64,000 bases of DNA from Rhizophagus irregularis (lineage: Eukaryota; Glomeromycota; Glomeromycetes; Glomerales; Glomeraceae). Location of the stretch: positions 1,116,001 through 1,180,000 of the forward strand of contig NC_089460.1 in assembly GCF_026210795.1 (NCBI RefSeq), read 5' to 3'. Positions within the stretch are counted from its first letter, which is position 1. Every line of letters starts with the position of its first letter. Shown in pieces: positions 33,886 to 46,190 of this stretch. Both the position numbers and the translations under genes were made by a program. The notes under the pieces are model-generated. The model did no database searches and was not told the origin of the DNA. It saw nothing but the letters and a program-made list of their open reading frames with translations.

Positions 33886-36202
33886 CTGTAAAATCTTGAA
33901 TTTAAGCACCTACCAAATTTAAACATCTCTGTCACTTTTGTCGCAATGTCTGTATAAACTAAAATCTAACATTTCTAAATTTAAGCATTCCCAAATATAA
34001 ATTTTATGGTACAAAATTGCATAATACAATATATCAAAATTTTATTTTTTTTTAATAATTTTTTAAAAAAATTATTTTGGCATAGCAAAACTCTTTTATA
34101 CACCAACGTTAATTGATAAAATTTTTTGCAAATAATAATAAAATAACTATATAAGCACGAAACATTTTTAATTTATTTCATCCTTTTTTAAGTTAAAAAC
34201 ATTTATTTTAGCCTTTTTTAAAGACACTTTTTTACAATTTCCCTTTAAGTTAGTCCAAAAAAAAAAATTTTTCTTATTGTGAAAATACCTGACAACTTTG
34301 ACGAATAGACTTAATTAATATTAAGGTAAATTAGAAAGGAAAAGGGTATAGATTAAGAAATGTAAATAAAAAATGTTCTAAGCTTTAACATTTCTTTTCT
34401 TCTTTTTTAGGGACATCAGTGGCACCAACTTCTTGGAACTTAAATGGACTGAAAGGTAAATTAGATACTTGTTTTTTGTTTAATTTAAGTTTGAATTTTT
34501 TTTAATATTTTTTTTTGTATTAAGAACAGCTTTGGATTTTTTGAATTGAGTGTAATGAGATTATACCAAACTATGACAATAAACTCATTGACAATATCAA
34601 AATGAATGTAAGAAAATTTTTTATTTAGTTATTTAATTGCAGACAATTTCAACATCATCACCTAACTCTTCTAAATTTTCTTTTTCATACTCAACAATCA
34701 ATCTATCAATTTCTTCATAGACCATATTATCCTCTGATCCAATAAATTTGAAATAGAACATTTTTTAAATGAATTAAAAATAATTTGATCTGAAATGGCA
34801 TCTCAAGATCATTTGACCCATCCACATACTTCACTTATCCTTGCTTTTTTTAAGTTACCCCCTTCAGTTACACTTAAACCACCTTTACACATCCATTCGT
34901 GCTATTCTTTTCGTAAATTATCTTTAATTTAAAAGGTTTGTTTATTGATACGTCTAATGGTTGATATACACTAGTTAATTCTCCAGAAATAACGGCTAAT
35001 TGAAAATTATGTTGTTTAAATTTAGCTTTAACACTTTCTTCCAAGTGATCACGAAAAGAATCATATAACATCATAGCAGGTTCTTTTGACAAATTTTCAG
35101 ACATTTGAATTTTAAATAAAAAATTAATGTAATTCTTCATTAAGTCTAAAGTCATCCAACCTTTATCTTAAAACTAATAAATAACATCTTTTAGAATAAC
35201 TTCACCTCTTGGAAGTTGTTTACCTTTAAAAATACATATTGGTGGATATTTTGTTCCATCTATAAATAAATACAATGAACTTATTAATTGATATATAAAA
35301 TAATTAAAGTAAATATAAAAAAATAAAAAAATAAAACTTTTTACCTGCAGAACAAGTTAGAACTACGGTAAAATGATTTTTATCATTTCCAGTAGTATAA
35401 ATATGCACTGTTTTATCACCCTTATTATTAACAGTTATATTTCCTGCCATATCAAATCACACAGGAGTTTCATCCATATTAAAAATACTATTCAAATCAA
35501 AATTATATAGTGTTTTCAGTCTTATAATATATCGTCTAAATTCATCTAATTTTTCTTCTAAATCTTCAGGCAATTTTTGAGAAATTTTAGTTTTTCTCCT
35601 TAATGACAATCCAAATCGTTTTATAAAAGAATTAATCCAAGAAAGATTCCTTTGGAATTCGTACTCTCCCACTGAATATAATGCTTGAATTGAAGATTCT
35701 TTAAGAATTTTACACATTTGTAATCTTATGGAGATATAATTAATAGCAAACCCTTTTTTCCGCTGTTCTATTATCCAACTGTATAAAATCTTTTCTGCTT
35801 TAAGATAAAAGGCTTTTCTTCCTGAAGTTTCAGAATGTTTTTTCTTTTTATTTTCCTCTTCCCATTTAGAACTTTGTCTTATTCATCTTCCTACCATAGG
35901 TACGTCTAAATTAAAATGCTTTGCTGCAGCATTTCTTTCATTTTCTTGGACATACTTAACTACTATTAATTTTTCTTCAAGTGAATATGATGTACATTGT
36001 CTTACACCCACTTTTTTATGTGTCATTTTTACTAAAAATATTGTCAAAACGTGTGAAGAATTTTTGAAAGAAATAGGGGTAAGATGTATGTTGATGTATA
36101 TTGATTAAAAAAATTAATAGTAAAATCAAAATTAAGCACCATTACCAATTTTGTCTATCACATGACTGCAAAAAGGGGGTGCTTAAATTCAAGATTTTAT
36201 GG
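33886..36202 (-). mobile_element. pogo/Tigger-like transposon, 2317 bp
   Basis: Ends CTGTAAAATCTTGAATTTAA and the inverse of CCATAAAATCTTGAATTTAA, flanked by TA (33884-33885, 36203-36204). It carries one transposase gene on the minus strand. Size, TA target and protein type agree with pogo elements. Confidence 0.9.
34650..36026 (-). pseudogene. pogo/Tigger-like transposase (HTH + DD35D), with stops
   Basis: ATG at 36026: MTHKKVGVRQCTSYSLEEKL, an N-terminal psq-type helix-turn-helix (VKYVQENERNAAAKHF). A CENP-B-like second DNA-binding region with KAEKILYSWIIEQRKKGFAI and FQRNLSWINSFIKRFGLSLR follows. The DDE core has SIFNMDETPV (first Asp, about 35460), MMLYDSFRDHLEE (second Asp) and SVYQPLDVSINKPFK (third Asp). 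The second and third Asp are 35 residues apart. In-frame stops: TGA in GR*IRQ, TGA in V*FDMAG, TAA before DKGWM, TAA at 34874-34876, and two TGA in WVK*S*DAI. Cut-and-paste enzyme of the nucleus; dead copy. Confidence 0.9.
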
Positions 36203-37588
36203 TAATATAATATATATTTTACATTTTTCACATTAAAAAAATCTAATAAAATATGTAAATAAAATTATAAACATGTTTGTGTAAAAAAAATTTACTATTT
36301 TTAATACAAAGATTAAGTTAATTGTATACGTAATACAGAAAACATTTTTAGACGTGATCGTGTAATGTGTTTTGATAAAATAAATACGCATCTGCATAAT
36401 ATTAAAATTATAAATCATATACGCATTTATGTAACATTTAAAAAATATATATTAAAAATGAAAGCAACAGGTGGGTGGGAAGAGAAAAATAAGTGGTTTT
36501 CTGATTTTTTATAATTTTACACTATAATTTTTGTAATAATCAATAAAAGTTATTTCATTTTTACTTAGAAAATTTTTTAAAAATATTTTTTTGACAAATT
36601 TTACAGTAAATTTTAAAAATAAAAATTCCACGTATTAGTGGCATTACAAAAAAACATGAATAAATCCATAAATATCTATTCAATCATGATAAAAATTTAT
36701 ATATAAGTAGATTCGAACCTGCTAAACAACTTTACTTAGAAGGTTTTGGATGTTTCCTTTGACTAAAGTGCCTAAATTACACTCTGAAGTCACAGAACAG
36801 ATATACAAAATATTAATAAGAAACATTTATAAGTTGTAATATTACAAAAAAATAATAATAGCTTTATCCATACATTATTTCAAAAATTTTTGTTTTTTTA
36901 GTTTTTTTTATATACATATTTTATAAAAAAAATTATATATAAATATATATATGTCATAAAATAAGTTGCTTAGCAGTGTAAAAAATTTATGGGTTAGATA
37001 AAAGTTTGCTTAGCAGACATGAAAAATACTTGCTTATTGACTTTAGTAAATTTGAATTTTTCATCTGACCTATATATATATTGTTCAGGGTCCTAAAAAA
37101 GTTTTTATGCCAATCTGTGACATGACTGGTATTTGATAAACAAAAAAACTTTACTATATTGACCTTATAATTAAAGTTCTATAATTTGATTTAATATTTG
37201 ACATTTAATTTGAATTTGATTGAAAATTCTTTAATTTTATTAGTCAATTTAACAAATATTTGATATTTGATTTGAATTTGATTTGAATTTAATTTAATTC
37301 GGCAAATTCAAATTAGTTTCATATTTGATTCAATTCAATTTTGAGAAACTCTACTTATAATAATATGAGAATAAGTTTGTATTTTAATAAAAAGTATATC
37401 TAATTTACAATAGAAAAATTTGATACATCCAACTGGAAATGCAAATTTTTATGTAAATACCAAATAATTGTAAGTGCCAAAATGTTAGAACTAAAATAAT
37501 AAAAATGAATTAGGATTATTTTAATAATTTATAATTTGAAAAGTAAAATATAGTAAATTTACTTAAAATAAAAATAAATTTACTTATA

Positions 37589-38007
37589 CAGTCGGACCTC
37601 TATGTACCGATACTGTTGTTTTAGGGAAAATTATCGGTATATCAAATTATCGGTACATAACCGTCATCAGTGAATCATAATGCAGGCCAAAATCCAATTC
37701 TTGCCAGCATTATGTAAACTCCGGATAGCTAATATATTAAAATGTCATGTGATTTGGATGGAACCTTTATGTTAACTCCAGCTAAATTGACCCGAATTAA
37801 TACCAATGTAATCTAAAGTATCGGTACATCTTACTATGTATTAATTATAAAGGGGCAAAGAAAAGTATCAGTACATGTTACATCGTGAAACCATATATAA
37901 TATCGGTACAACGAGATTTTTTTATTAATTGTGAAATGGGACATAGAAAATTTATCGATACAGGCAATTATTGGTACATAGGATATCGGTACATAGAGGT
38001 CTGACTG
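37589..38007. mobile_element. 419 bp pogo/Tigger-type MITE
   Basis: Inverted ends CAGTCGGACCTCTATGTACC / CAGTCAGACCTCTATGTACC with TA at 37587-37588 and 38008-38009. The interior repeats the TATCGGTACAT motif. No ORF. Confidence 0.88.
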
Positions 38008-38665
38008 TATTTATTTATTTAAAAAAATTTTTAATTTATATACACTAGCTAAATAAAATAATTCAACCTGATCAAATATAGGTCGAATGGTGATCAGATC
38101 TATGTTAAATTGAGGTTGATATTTTCGAATGCCAATCATCCTAAATTTGAACTAATTATTCAACTATTATTTAGGTTTAAATTAACCAATATTAGGATGC
38201 AATTATCAAAATAATTAAATAAATGTATTTATTAAATGCTTAAATACTTTATAATTATATTATTATTATTAATATCTATATAATTTACAAAATAAATATT
38301 ACTAATTTAAAATTAAATTGTGTAATCTACAATTTAGTGTTTGGAATCATGTAACAGTTATTCAAATAACTCGAGTATATTTGAGTATTCGAATAAGCAT
38401 AGTGGTTATTCGAGTATTCATTTAGCCAGATATAGTATAGTTAAAATTCTAATTGGACATTAAATCCTTAAATTTAACTGAGTTAAAATCATAATTCAGG
38501 CTAAAAATTATGTAAATCATTACTATAAAAGGAAATTTAACTTATTCAAATATTATTCGAATACACTTTATAAATTTAAATGAATACTCGAGTATATTCG
38601 AATATATTCGATTCCAAACACTACTACAATTCTACAATTATATAATTTATATATTCATATATAGT
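38008..38665. other. AT-rich gap with an imperfect foldback
   Basis: CTCGAGTATATTTGAGTATTCGAAT-like text near 38368-38395 has a diverged inverse near 38583-38610 (ACTCGAGTATATTCGAATAT), so a small foldback element is possible. No gene. Confidence 0.35.
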
Positions 38666-40208
38666 CAGAATTCGATATACCGATATTCAATATACCGATA
38701 TATTATTAAAAACTTAATTGCCAATCTGCTATTCAATGATACAAAATTGATTAGTAGATCCGTCACAAGTTCTTATATGAATGACGTTGATTGGCACATT
38801 TCAACTTCGATTTTGTCCTACATAAGTCATGCTTAATGTAACCATACTTTACCAATCAATAATGCAAAACGTGAATATGTCACAAAAAAAAAAAATTTTT
38901 TTCGTTTGCTATAAAATTTAAAGAGTTTACTTTGGAGGAAGTCACCATTCCAGCTCATATTTTAGGTAACTTTACACCAATTATTCGCAAATTTTGCAAA
39001 TTTTACAAGGTTTTTTTGTATTATTATATAATATATGGTATATTCTTGCTTAGATTAACAAAATAATGTTTAAAAAAAAATAAAATAAAATAAATTTTTT
39101 TTTTTTTTGGCAATGTTTTAGTTTTACCAGTTTTATAAAACTATACTTAAGTAATGTAACACCTTTTTTTAATGTATTTTTAGGGCATTTATATTGCAAC
39201 AAAACATTTTCAAACTTGTACAAACACCATTCAAAAGCAATAGTATTTAATATAGAAATGTCCGATGAGATTAATTATAGATTGCTGATCATTTTGTATT
39301 GCTGAGTGGTGAATCGGCAATTAATATACTGATAAAATTTTACATTCCTATATGTGAGGACATATAAATATTATAGTTATTTCCGAAATTCAATTGGCAA
39401 ATCCGAAATTATGAAATTGTAATTAATTACATAATTACGTAATTAATTAAGTATTACGAAATTAATTACGTATTCTGAAATTCTGAAATTTGCATAATAG
39501 TGCGAAATTGCGAATATATCGGAATCTAGTGATCAGATTTCGATGATCTTACTACCATTCGATTCGTCTCATCGAGACGAATCTAATGATATATGTTTCA
39601 TTTCTATAGCACCGATATTGATGGAGTTAATTTACTATAAACATTTAATGAATTTTGGTGTCAAAGTACGATCTAGTGATTAGATTTGAATGAATTTACC
39701 ACCATTTGATTCGTCATGATGAGACGATTCTAATGGCGGTAAGATCATCTTTCTAGCATTGAAATTGACGGAGCTATTATACTATAAATATTTAAAAGTT
39801 ATTGGTATTGGAATGCGATCTAGTAATTGGATTTAAATGATCTTACTACCATTAGAATCGCCTTATCGAGACGAATCAAATGGTAGTAAGATCATTCAAA
39901 ACGAATTACTGGGTGCCGAGTTATTATTTATTAAAGTTTATATATATAAATTGGCCAAAATTAAGGCTAATTCTGGCCAAATATTTTCGTAATACGAAAT
40001 TAATTACAGAGTCCAAAATTAATTACGGAATACGGAGTTTTTCTAATGAATTACTTAATAATTTCAGAATTATGTAATTACGTATTTCCGTAATACTAAA
40101 ATAATTTTGGACACAAGTATAATAAATATCAGTATAATTTGATATAACGATATTTTTTAAATTTTTTCTTATGAGTTCTGACATATCATTATATAAAGAT
40201 TTGACTGT
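38666..40208. repeat. Probable old TA-type element with CGTCTC palindromes inside
   Basis: The left end reads TAGTCAGAATTCGATATACC; the right end inverts to CAGTCAAATCTTTATATAAT. They share only the first bases and an ATATCG motif, so borders are tentative. Inside, at about 39555, 39705 and 39855, are palindromes of the form GATTCGTCTCATCGAGACG with flanking TAATGG, about 150 bp apart. An inner inverted pair with TTAATTGCCRATC lies near 38717 and 39315. Confidence 0.45.
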
Positions 40209-40610
40209 ATATAAATCTTTAATTGTTCTTTAGAAATCTATCTAAAACTTTTTTTTAAAAAAAGAACAATTAATAACCATTTTATATTATTAAAAAAAAA
40301 AACTAAGATTCTATTTATAAATCTTTAGTTTTTTTCTATAAAAAATAAAAAAAAAAATGGTTAGAAATTATTTATAATATTAAAAAAAAAATCTAAAGTT
40401 TATAAATAATACTTACAAACCTTAGTTTTCCTTTTTCTAATCTTTAAAAGTCCATCTGAATTTAAAAAAAAGAAAAAAACAGTTAGTAACTATTCTATAA
40501 TATTAAAAAAAATAATAAAAAATAAACTAAGATGTATTTATAAATTTTAGTTTCTCTTTTTCTGAAGGTTAGAAGTTCACCCAAAGCCTAAAAAAAATAA
40601 AAGAATAGTA

Positions 40611-41139
40611 TAGTCACCACTGGTTATAACGAACCTGTTTGTACTGAAAACTTGTTGTATTGAACCAAGTTTTACAGAACTGATTTTTTTATAATTAATT
40701 GCACTGGATATAACGAAATCATATAATAAATTACTATATATCGCATCTGAATTTATTTTAGCCGGTCCAAGTATATTAATTACATATTTAGTATACCAAA
40801 CTGACTATCACGTGACTTTAATTAGTAATATAAAAGAATGGACTACCGGAAAAATTATTTCTGCTAGTATCAGATAAAATTTTCATTTAAATAGCTGGTA
40901 AATACTTAAAAAATTGATGAACACATAAATTTTAAATAAAACATAGTGTTATCTATTATAGTATAAAGTCATGTAATCATCTGAACTTTAAATATTACAG
41001 TATATGCTGCTATAATTTAATTGGATAAAATTCATATACCAAACAGTTCGGTATATAATATGAATATCATATATCAAATTCACCATATACTGAACCAAAA
41101 TGCTTGGAATGGCAGGTTCGTTATATCCAGTGGCGACTG
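40611..41139. mobile_element. 529 bp TA-type MITE
   Basis: Ends TAGTCACCACTGGTTATAAC and the inverse of CAGTCGCCACTGGATATAAC, flanked by TA (40609-40610, 41140-41141). Non-coding, with ATATACTGAACC/GTTCGGTATATA motifs. Confidence 0.85.
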
Positions 41140-41157
41140 TAATTAATAACTGTTCAT

Positions 41158-42202
41158 AGGACCCCAGACATCACATATATAACTCACATTTGAGTTTTAG
41201 CAAATTCAATCAAAATTAGGTTAAACTCATAATTTTAAATAGAGCAAATTGATTGAAAATTAATTAATAGTCATAATTATGAGTTTTAGCAAATTGTATT
41301 GATTTTACAAAGTTATATTTTATATTTGAGCAAATTGGTACTTTTTTTTGAATTTAACTTATCCTTTTTTTTTAACTTTTATTGATAATCTATCTATTAA
41401 AAAACACTGCAATCACGTGGGCGTTATGTTTAGATTAACCATATAAATAAGTCATTTGAATTGTGTAACCATACTCCTATTCGCCACCAATGTTACACAA
41501 GACCAAAAAAGGCAATTTTATTTCTGGCGAAAAACTGAAATTTTGGGTTACACCGGATTCCATAAAAGGAAATTGTCGGTTACGCAAATTTCCAAAAAAG
41601 GAAATTTTGTCTTCTGTTACTTTTCAGAGAAATTAAAAAAATTGTGTTGCTCAAATTTACAAAAAAGGAAATTCTTTGCAGATCTTTTAATTCTGGCCGG
41701 AATTACATATTAACTGTTGTCGTAGACAACAGGTGAACACTAGTATTTTTAAAAATATTAGTTTCGGGGTCCGGGTTATATTTTGGCCAAAATTAAGTAT
41801 AATGCAGGCCAAAATTAAGCATAATGCAGGCCAAAAACCGTCCAATTAGTTTCGCAACATTTTTTTTATTTTCAGTTTTTTGCGATTATCTCGGCATCCA
41901 GTGATCCGATTCATGCGGATTTTTTTTTAATTTGTAGAGCTCGATGAGGGCTACAAAACAAAAAAAAGTTCGCATAAATTGGACCACTGGATGCCGAGAT
42001 AATCACAAAAAACTTGATTTTTTTTTGAAATTTAGGCCAATTTGCTAAAAAGTTACACTCATATTTTGAGTTTTAGCAAATTAGTATAGATTTAAAATGT
42101 GATAATTTGATTTTTAGCAAATTAGGTCTATTTTAGCAGGAGCAAAAAGTGCTAAATTCATGCAGATCAGTTATGAGTTATATATGTGATGTCCGGGGTC
42201 CT
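41158..42202. mobile_element. 1045 bp AGGACCC-ended element with 8 bp target duplication
   Basis: Ends AGGACCCCAGACATCACATA and the inverse of AGGACCCCGGACATCACATA. Exact duplication CTGTTCAT at 41150-41157 and 42203-42210. The interior repeats AGTTTTAGCAAATT and includes an inverted pair around 41885-42010 (GCATCCAGTGATCCGATT and inverse). An 85-codon ORF at 41456-41713 looks like chance. Confidence 0.85.
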
Positions 42203-44402
42203 CTGTTCATAATATTTTTAAAAAAATAAAAAAAATAAACTAAAGTTCGTACTTATTTATAAATCTTGATTTTTCCACTTTTCAGAATTTGAAAGTCCAT
42301 CTAAATTTAAAAAAAGAAAAGAATGATTCAGTTATTAGTAACTGTTTATAATATTTTTTTTTAAAAAAAACAAAACTAAATTCATATATACTTGCGAATT
42401 TTGATTCTTTTCTGTTCTTCTGAACTTAGATACCTACTAAAAAATAAAGAACAATCATAAGAACTATTCATAATATTACAAAAAAAATAAATAAAAAAAA
42501 CTAAGATTCATATTTACAAATCTTAATTCATTTATTCATTGGAAATCCATTGAATCTATAAAAAAAAAAAAAGAAATGGTTAGTAACATCAGTAAATTTT
42601 TTAAGGTAAAAATCTGCAAAAATCTCTGATCTAAATTTTTGTGCAAATTTGCTACCCTGTCAATATACATTAGAGAAAAATTTTAATAAAATCTGTGTAG
42701 ATTTGTAAGTGTTAAAAAAATCTGCACAGAATTTTAAAAATAAATCTGTAAAATTCTTCAGAATATCAAAAAAATTTATTATTGAACACTACATTAATTA
42801 ATTTATTTATAAACTAAAATCTTTTTATTAAACTATATTTAATAACAAGTAATATTTACAAAATTAAAAAAAAAATTACATGAAATTTAATACATATTAA
42901 AAGTTATCAAAAAGAAAAAAAAAAAAGTTTTGTTGTCTTCTTTACTTCAAATTCATACATTGTTAATAGTTTAAACATTATTCTAGTTAATTCAATTCCA
43001 ACAAATAACAAAAACCTACAAATGAAAAAAAATTTTAAAGCAAGTAATCTCAAAATATATAATTCAACAACTCAGGATCTAAATATAAAAGAAAAGTTAA
43101 AGAAAGTAAAAAAAAGGAACTTCAAAGTATTTACCTTTGAAGTTTTTTAAATGGAAACTCAAAATTCTAAAATAAAAGAAATACAAACATTATTAATATT
43201 AAATTAATAAAAAATATTTTTTTCGAAGGTTTTACTTTTGATATACAGTGTATTGCAAAAAAAACTGAAAAATTATTCACGTGATAAAAATGCATGTTAT
43301 ATATTCAAAATAAATTCAACTTATATTGTATAAATTGTATAGTAAATCTGAGACTCAAAGCTACATTTGATATTTTTTGAAGTTATAAACATTTACATTA
43401 TCTTTTGAAAAAATTAGCAATAATTATTTACTTTAGAACTAAAAATATAATAGAAAATTAAATTACATTTATAAAATATTGGTGGATTAGATTTAATTTA
43501 AAATACTCAAATATTGTTAAGAATAATGCCAAAAAATAAATACCAAAAAATCTGTAGTAAAAAAAGCACTCCTTTTTTTGTATGCCAGGTTTATAACGCA
43601 AAAAATTTTTAAAAAATATCATTAAAGATTTTTTCTTTGACATAAAGATTTTAAATTTATATTGTAGATGTAATTTTACCTACTCTGTAAGTTTAATTAG
43701 GATTTGGAAGAAGATTATAAATGCCGATTTTGATTTTAAATATAAATGATTGATTTTATCGTCTTTGTCAATTATTTCCAAAAATGGATTTTATAAAAGA
43801 AAAATTTTTGTTAAATAAGTCAATAATGATATTTAAAATTGCTTTTGTCACTCTAAGTAAACTTGAAGAGCAGCTAATATTACAACTATCTAATAATTTT
43901 TGAAGTTATATTTTACTAAAAATGCTACTTTTTTTAAATTAGTTTTATAATAATTTTATAATACTTTTATTATATTGAAATAGTTTTATGAGATTTGAAT
44001 TTATTTTGAAATTGTTTTAAAAGGATTTATGAATATAATTTAAAAATATAATTAATATGCTATATACAAAATATTTTTGCAATAATTTTGTAATAATAAA
44101 TTTATTTTGTATTGTTAATATTATTCTAAAAGAGTTTACAGATATATTTTAAAAATATAAATGAAATACTATATATGAAATATCTTTGCAATAATAAAAT
44201 TACTTAATAGAATTTATAAATATAATTTCAAAATAGGGTATCGCTAAATATTATCAGTAGTGACTAGTGATGATCACCAGTGATGAATTTATGATGTAAT
44301 ACCAGTCAGTATTTTATTAAATGTTAATTCAGGCCAAAAGTGCATTTTAATACTAGTATGGTGACAATCACCGCTAGTAAGCTTTAGCAATTTTCTTAAA
44401 AA
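42203..44402. other. AT-rich gap, nothing recognised
   Basis: About 85% A+T with many poly-A/T runs. One 61-codon ORF (43458-43643, minus) is low complexity. No supported gene or RNA. Confidence 0.45.
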
Positions 44403-44681
44403 CACTGGTAAAAAAATGATTTATCTTACACATATCTTACACATATTGGGTACTTAAAATGTAGAAAATCATACACAAATAATACACATATCATACACAT
44501 ATCGGGTACTAATATATATATCATACATATATCAGGTACCTGATAGGTATACTATATATATGTACCCGATATGTGTATTTGATATGTGTATTATTTGTGT
44601 ATGATTTTCTACATTTTAAGTACCCGATATGTGTAAGATATGTGTAGGATATGTGTAGGATAGACCATTTTTTTACCAGTG
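44403..44681. mobile_element. 279 bp palindromic CACTG-ended MITE
   Basis: Begins CACTGGTAAAAAAATG and ends with the inverse; the arms match for roughly 130 bp, with CATACACAAATAATACACAT and its inverse around a centre near 44540. AAA borders both sides, compatible with the 3 bp duplication of CACTA/CMC elements. The RNA or single strand would form one long hairpin. Confidence 0.8.
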
Positions 44682-44840
44682 AAATATATCTATGAAATAT
44701 TTTCACAATGATTTTACAATAATGAAATTTTTTTGTATTGATTTTAATATTATTTTAAAGATATATTTTAAAAATATAAATGAAATTATTTATATGCAAT
44801 AATAAATTTATTTAATACTATCTTAAGATATAAAAAGTTA

Positions 44841-45083
44841 CTAATTATCGATAAATGTAAAATTTGATAATGATTTCTCCAGATCAAAATATATACGACC
44901 TTCATTTTTTTTATATGACATTCTTACTCTATTTTGCTCAAAAGTACACGAATCAATTTTTTTATTTGTCTTTGTCCAAACAAGAGAAAGTGCTGTTGAA
45001 ATTAAGCTTTCATTATCGTCAGGTAAATAAACTTTTTTCCCACAAATTTTTAAATTAAAAACTGAACAGGATGTTTTTGACAT
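44841..45083 (-). CDS. Hypothetical 80 aa ORF
   Basis: MSKTSCSVFNLKICGKKVYL ... SLSNFTFIDN, complete between ATG 45083 and TAA. Amino-acid composition is more protein-like than the surrounding low-complexity ORFs, but I recognise no domain. It could be an exon or a relic of a longer gene. Confidence 0.25.
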   Translation of the reverse strand: MSKTSCSVFNLKICGKKVYLPDDNESLISTALSLVWTKTNKKIDSCTFEQNRVRMSYKKNEGRIYFDLEKSLSNFTFIDN

Positions 45084-45569
45084 TTCTAATATATTTATTC
45101 AATATTTTAAAAGCTGATACTTTATTTTTTATTTTTAAAATGAAGAGGAAAGAAAGCAATTGGGGTACTAAAAACTGTAAAAACTGATATTTATTTAATT
45201 GATCAAATAATAACATTTGATAACGTGATTGTTTTGATACGTAATTGTATATTATAATACGTTTGATAGAATGAGTTTGATACAATGATATATATAATTA
45301 TTAAAATAATATATTGATTATAGCTGAATAATCTGATATATTATTATTATTTTAATTGGATTTTGGAAATAATATTTCCGTATTCTGGTGAGAAATTTTT
45401 TTTTTTCACTTCAGTAGGAATATTTTACAAAAAAAAATGATCATATGAAGATGATCTACAGTCAATCATAATTTTTAACAATTTTGGCTTTTTTTGGTAT
45501 TGATATACTTTGACATCAAAACTCTTTATTTTTGACATGAAACTTTAGTTAAGGCAGCGTGTATATTTT

Positions 45570-45705
45570 GAATTATTTGCGAATTTGCAGATTATTTGTA
45601 AATTTGCAGATTATTTGCGATTGCAGATTTGTGAATAATTATTCTTCAAAATCTGCAATATTCTGCAATATTGCAAATTGCAATTAATCTGCAATTAGGG
45701 TATTG
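45570..45705. repeat. Foldback built from TTGCAGATT / AATCTGCAA
   Basis: GCGAATTTGCAGATTATTTG units on the left face AATCTGCAATATTCTGCAAT units on the right, so the 136 bp can fold on itself. Non-coding. Confidence 0.5.
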
Positions 45706-45715
45706 TGAACACATC

Positions 45716-46190
45716 TTTACTTTTTAGTTAAATAAACCGTTGCAAAATGATTCTTTTTAGTTAAATAAACCATTTTACAATAGTTCTTTTTAGTTAAATA
45801 AACTATTTCGCAACAGTCCCTTTTAGTTAAATAAACCATTTCACAACAGTTTTTATTCAAATAATTTAAAAAATTATCGCAAAACAGTTTTTTTAGTTAA
45901 ATAAACTGTTTTGCAACAGTTTATATTAAAATATTTTAAAAAACCGTTGTGAAATGATTCTTTTTAATTAAATAAACCATTTCGCAACAGTTTATATTAA
46001 AACAATTTAAAAAACTGTTGCGAAATGGTTCTTTTTAGTTAAATAAACTGTTTCACAATGGTTTTTATTAAATTCATTAAAAAACTGTTTCGCAATAGTT
46101 TTTTTCATTTAAATTGAAATAAAAAATATTTCACAACATTTTTTATTAAATAAATCTTTAAAAAAATGTTGCGAAACATTTTTTTAACTT
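45716..46190. repeat. Minisatellite, TTTTAGTTAAATAAACCGTTGC-like units
   Basis: About twelve degenerate units of roughly 31-40 bp built on AGTTAAATAAACCGTTGC and its inverse AAAACTGTTGCGAAATGGTT. Some units are inverted relative to others. It abuts the hAT element on its right. Confidence 0.7.

Larger units (their letters stand above)
33682..37094. mobile_element. AGGACCC-ended element with 8 bp target duplication, hosting a pogo element
   Basis: Ends AGGACCCCAAACAATATATA and the inverse of AGGACCCTGAACAATATATA, flanked exactly by AAAAAAGT (33674-33681 and 37095-37102). Without the nested pogo element it is about 1.1 kb, close to the second family member at 41158-42202 (1045 bp). It has no coding capacity of its own. 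The 8 bp duplication suggests hAT-type mobilisation. Confidence 0.78.

Noticed and set aside
36690-36800. Possible tRNA gene on the minus strand (GGTTCGAATC B-box-like at about 36710)
   Set aside because: The acceptor and D stems do not pair and the A box is poor. It may be a tRNA-derived relic inside the AGGACCC element.
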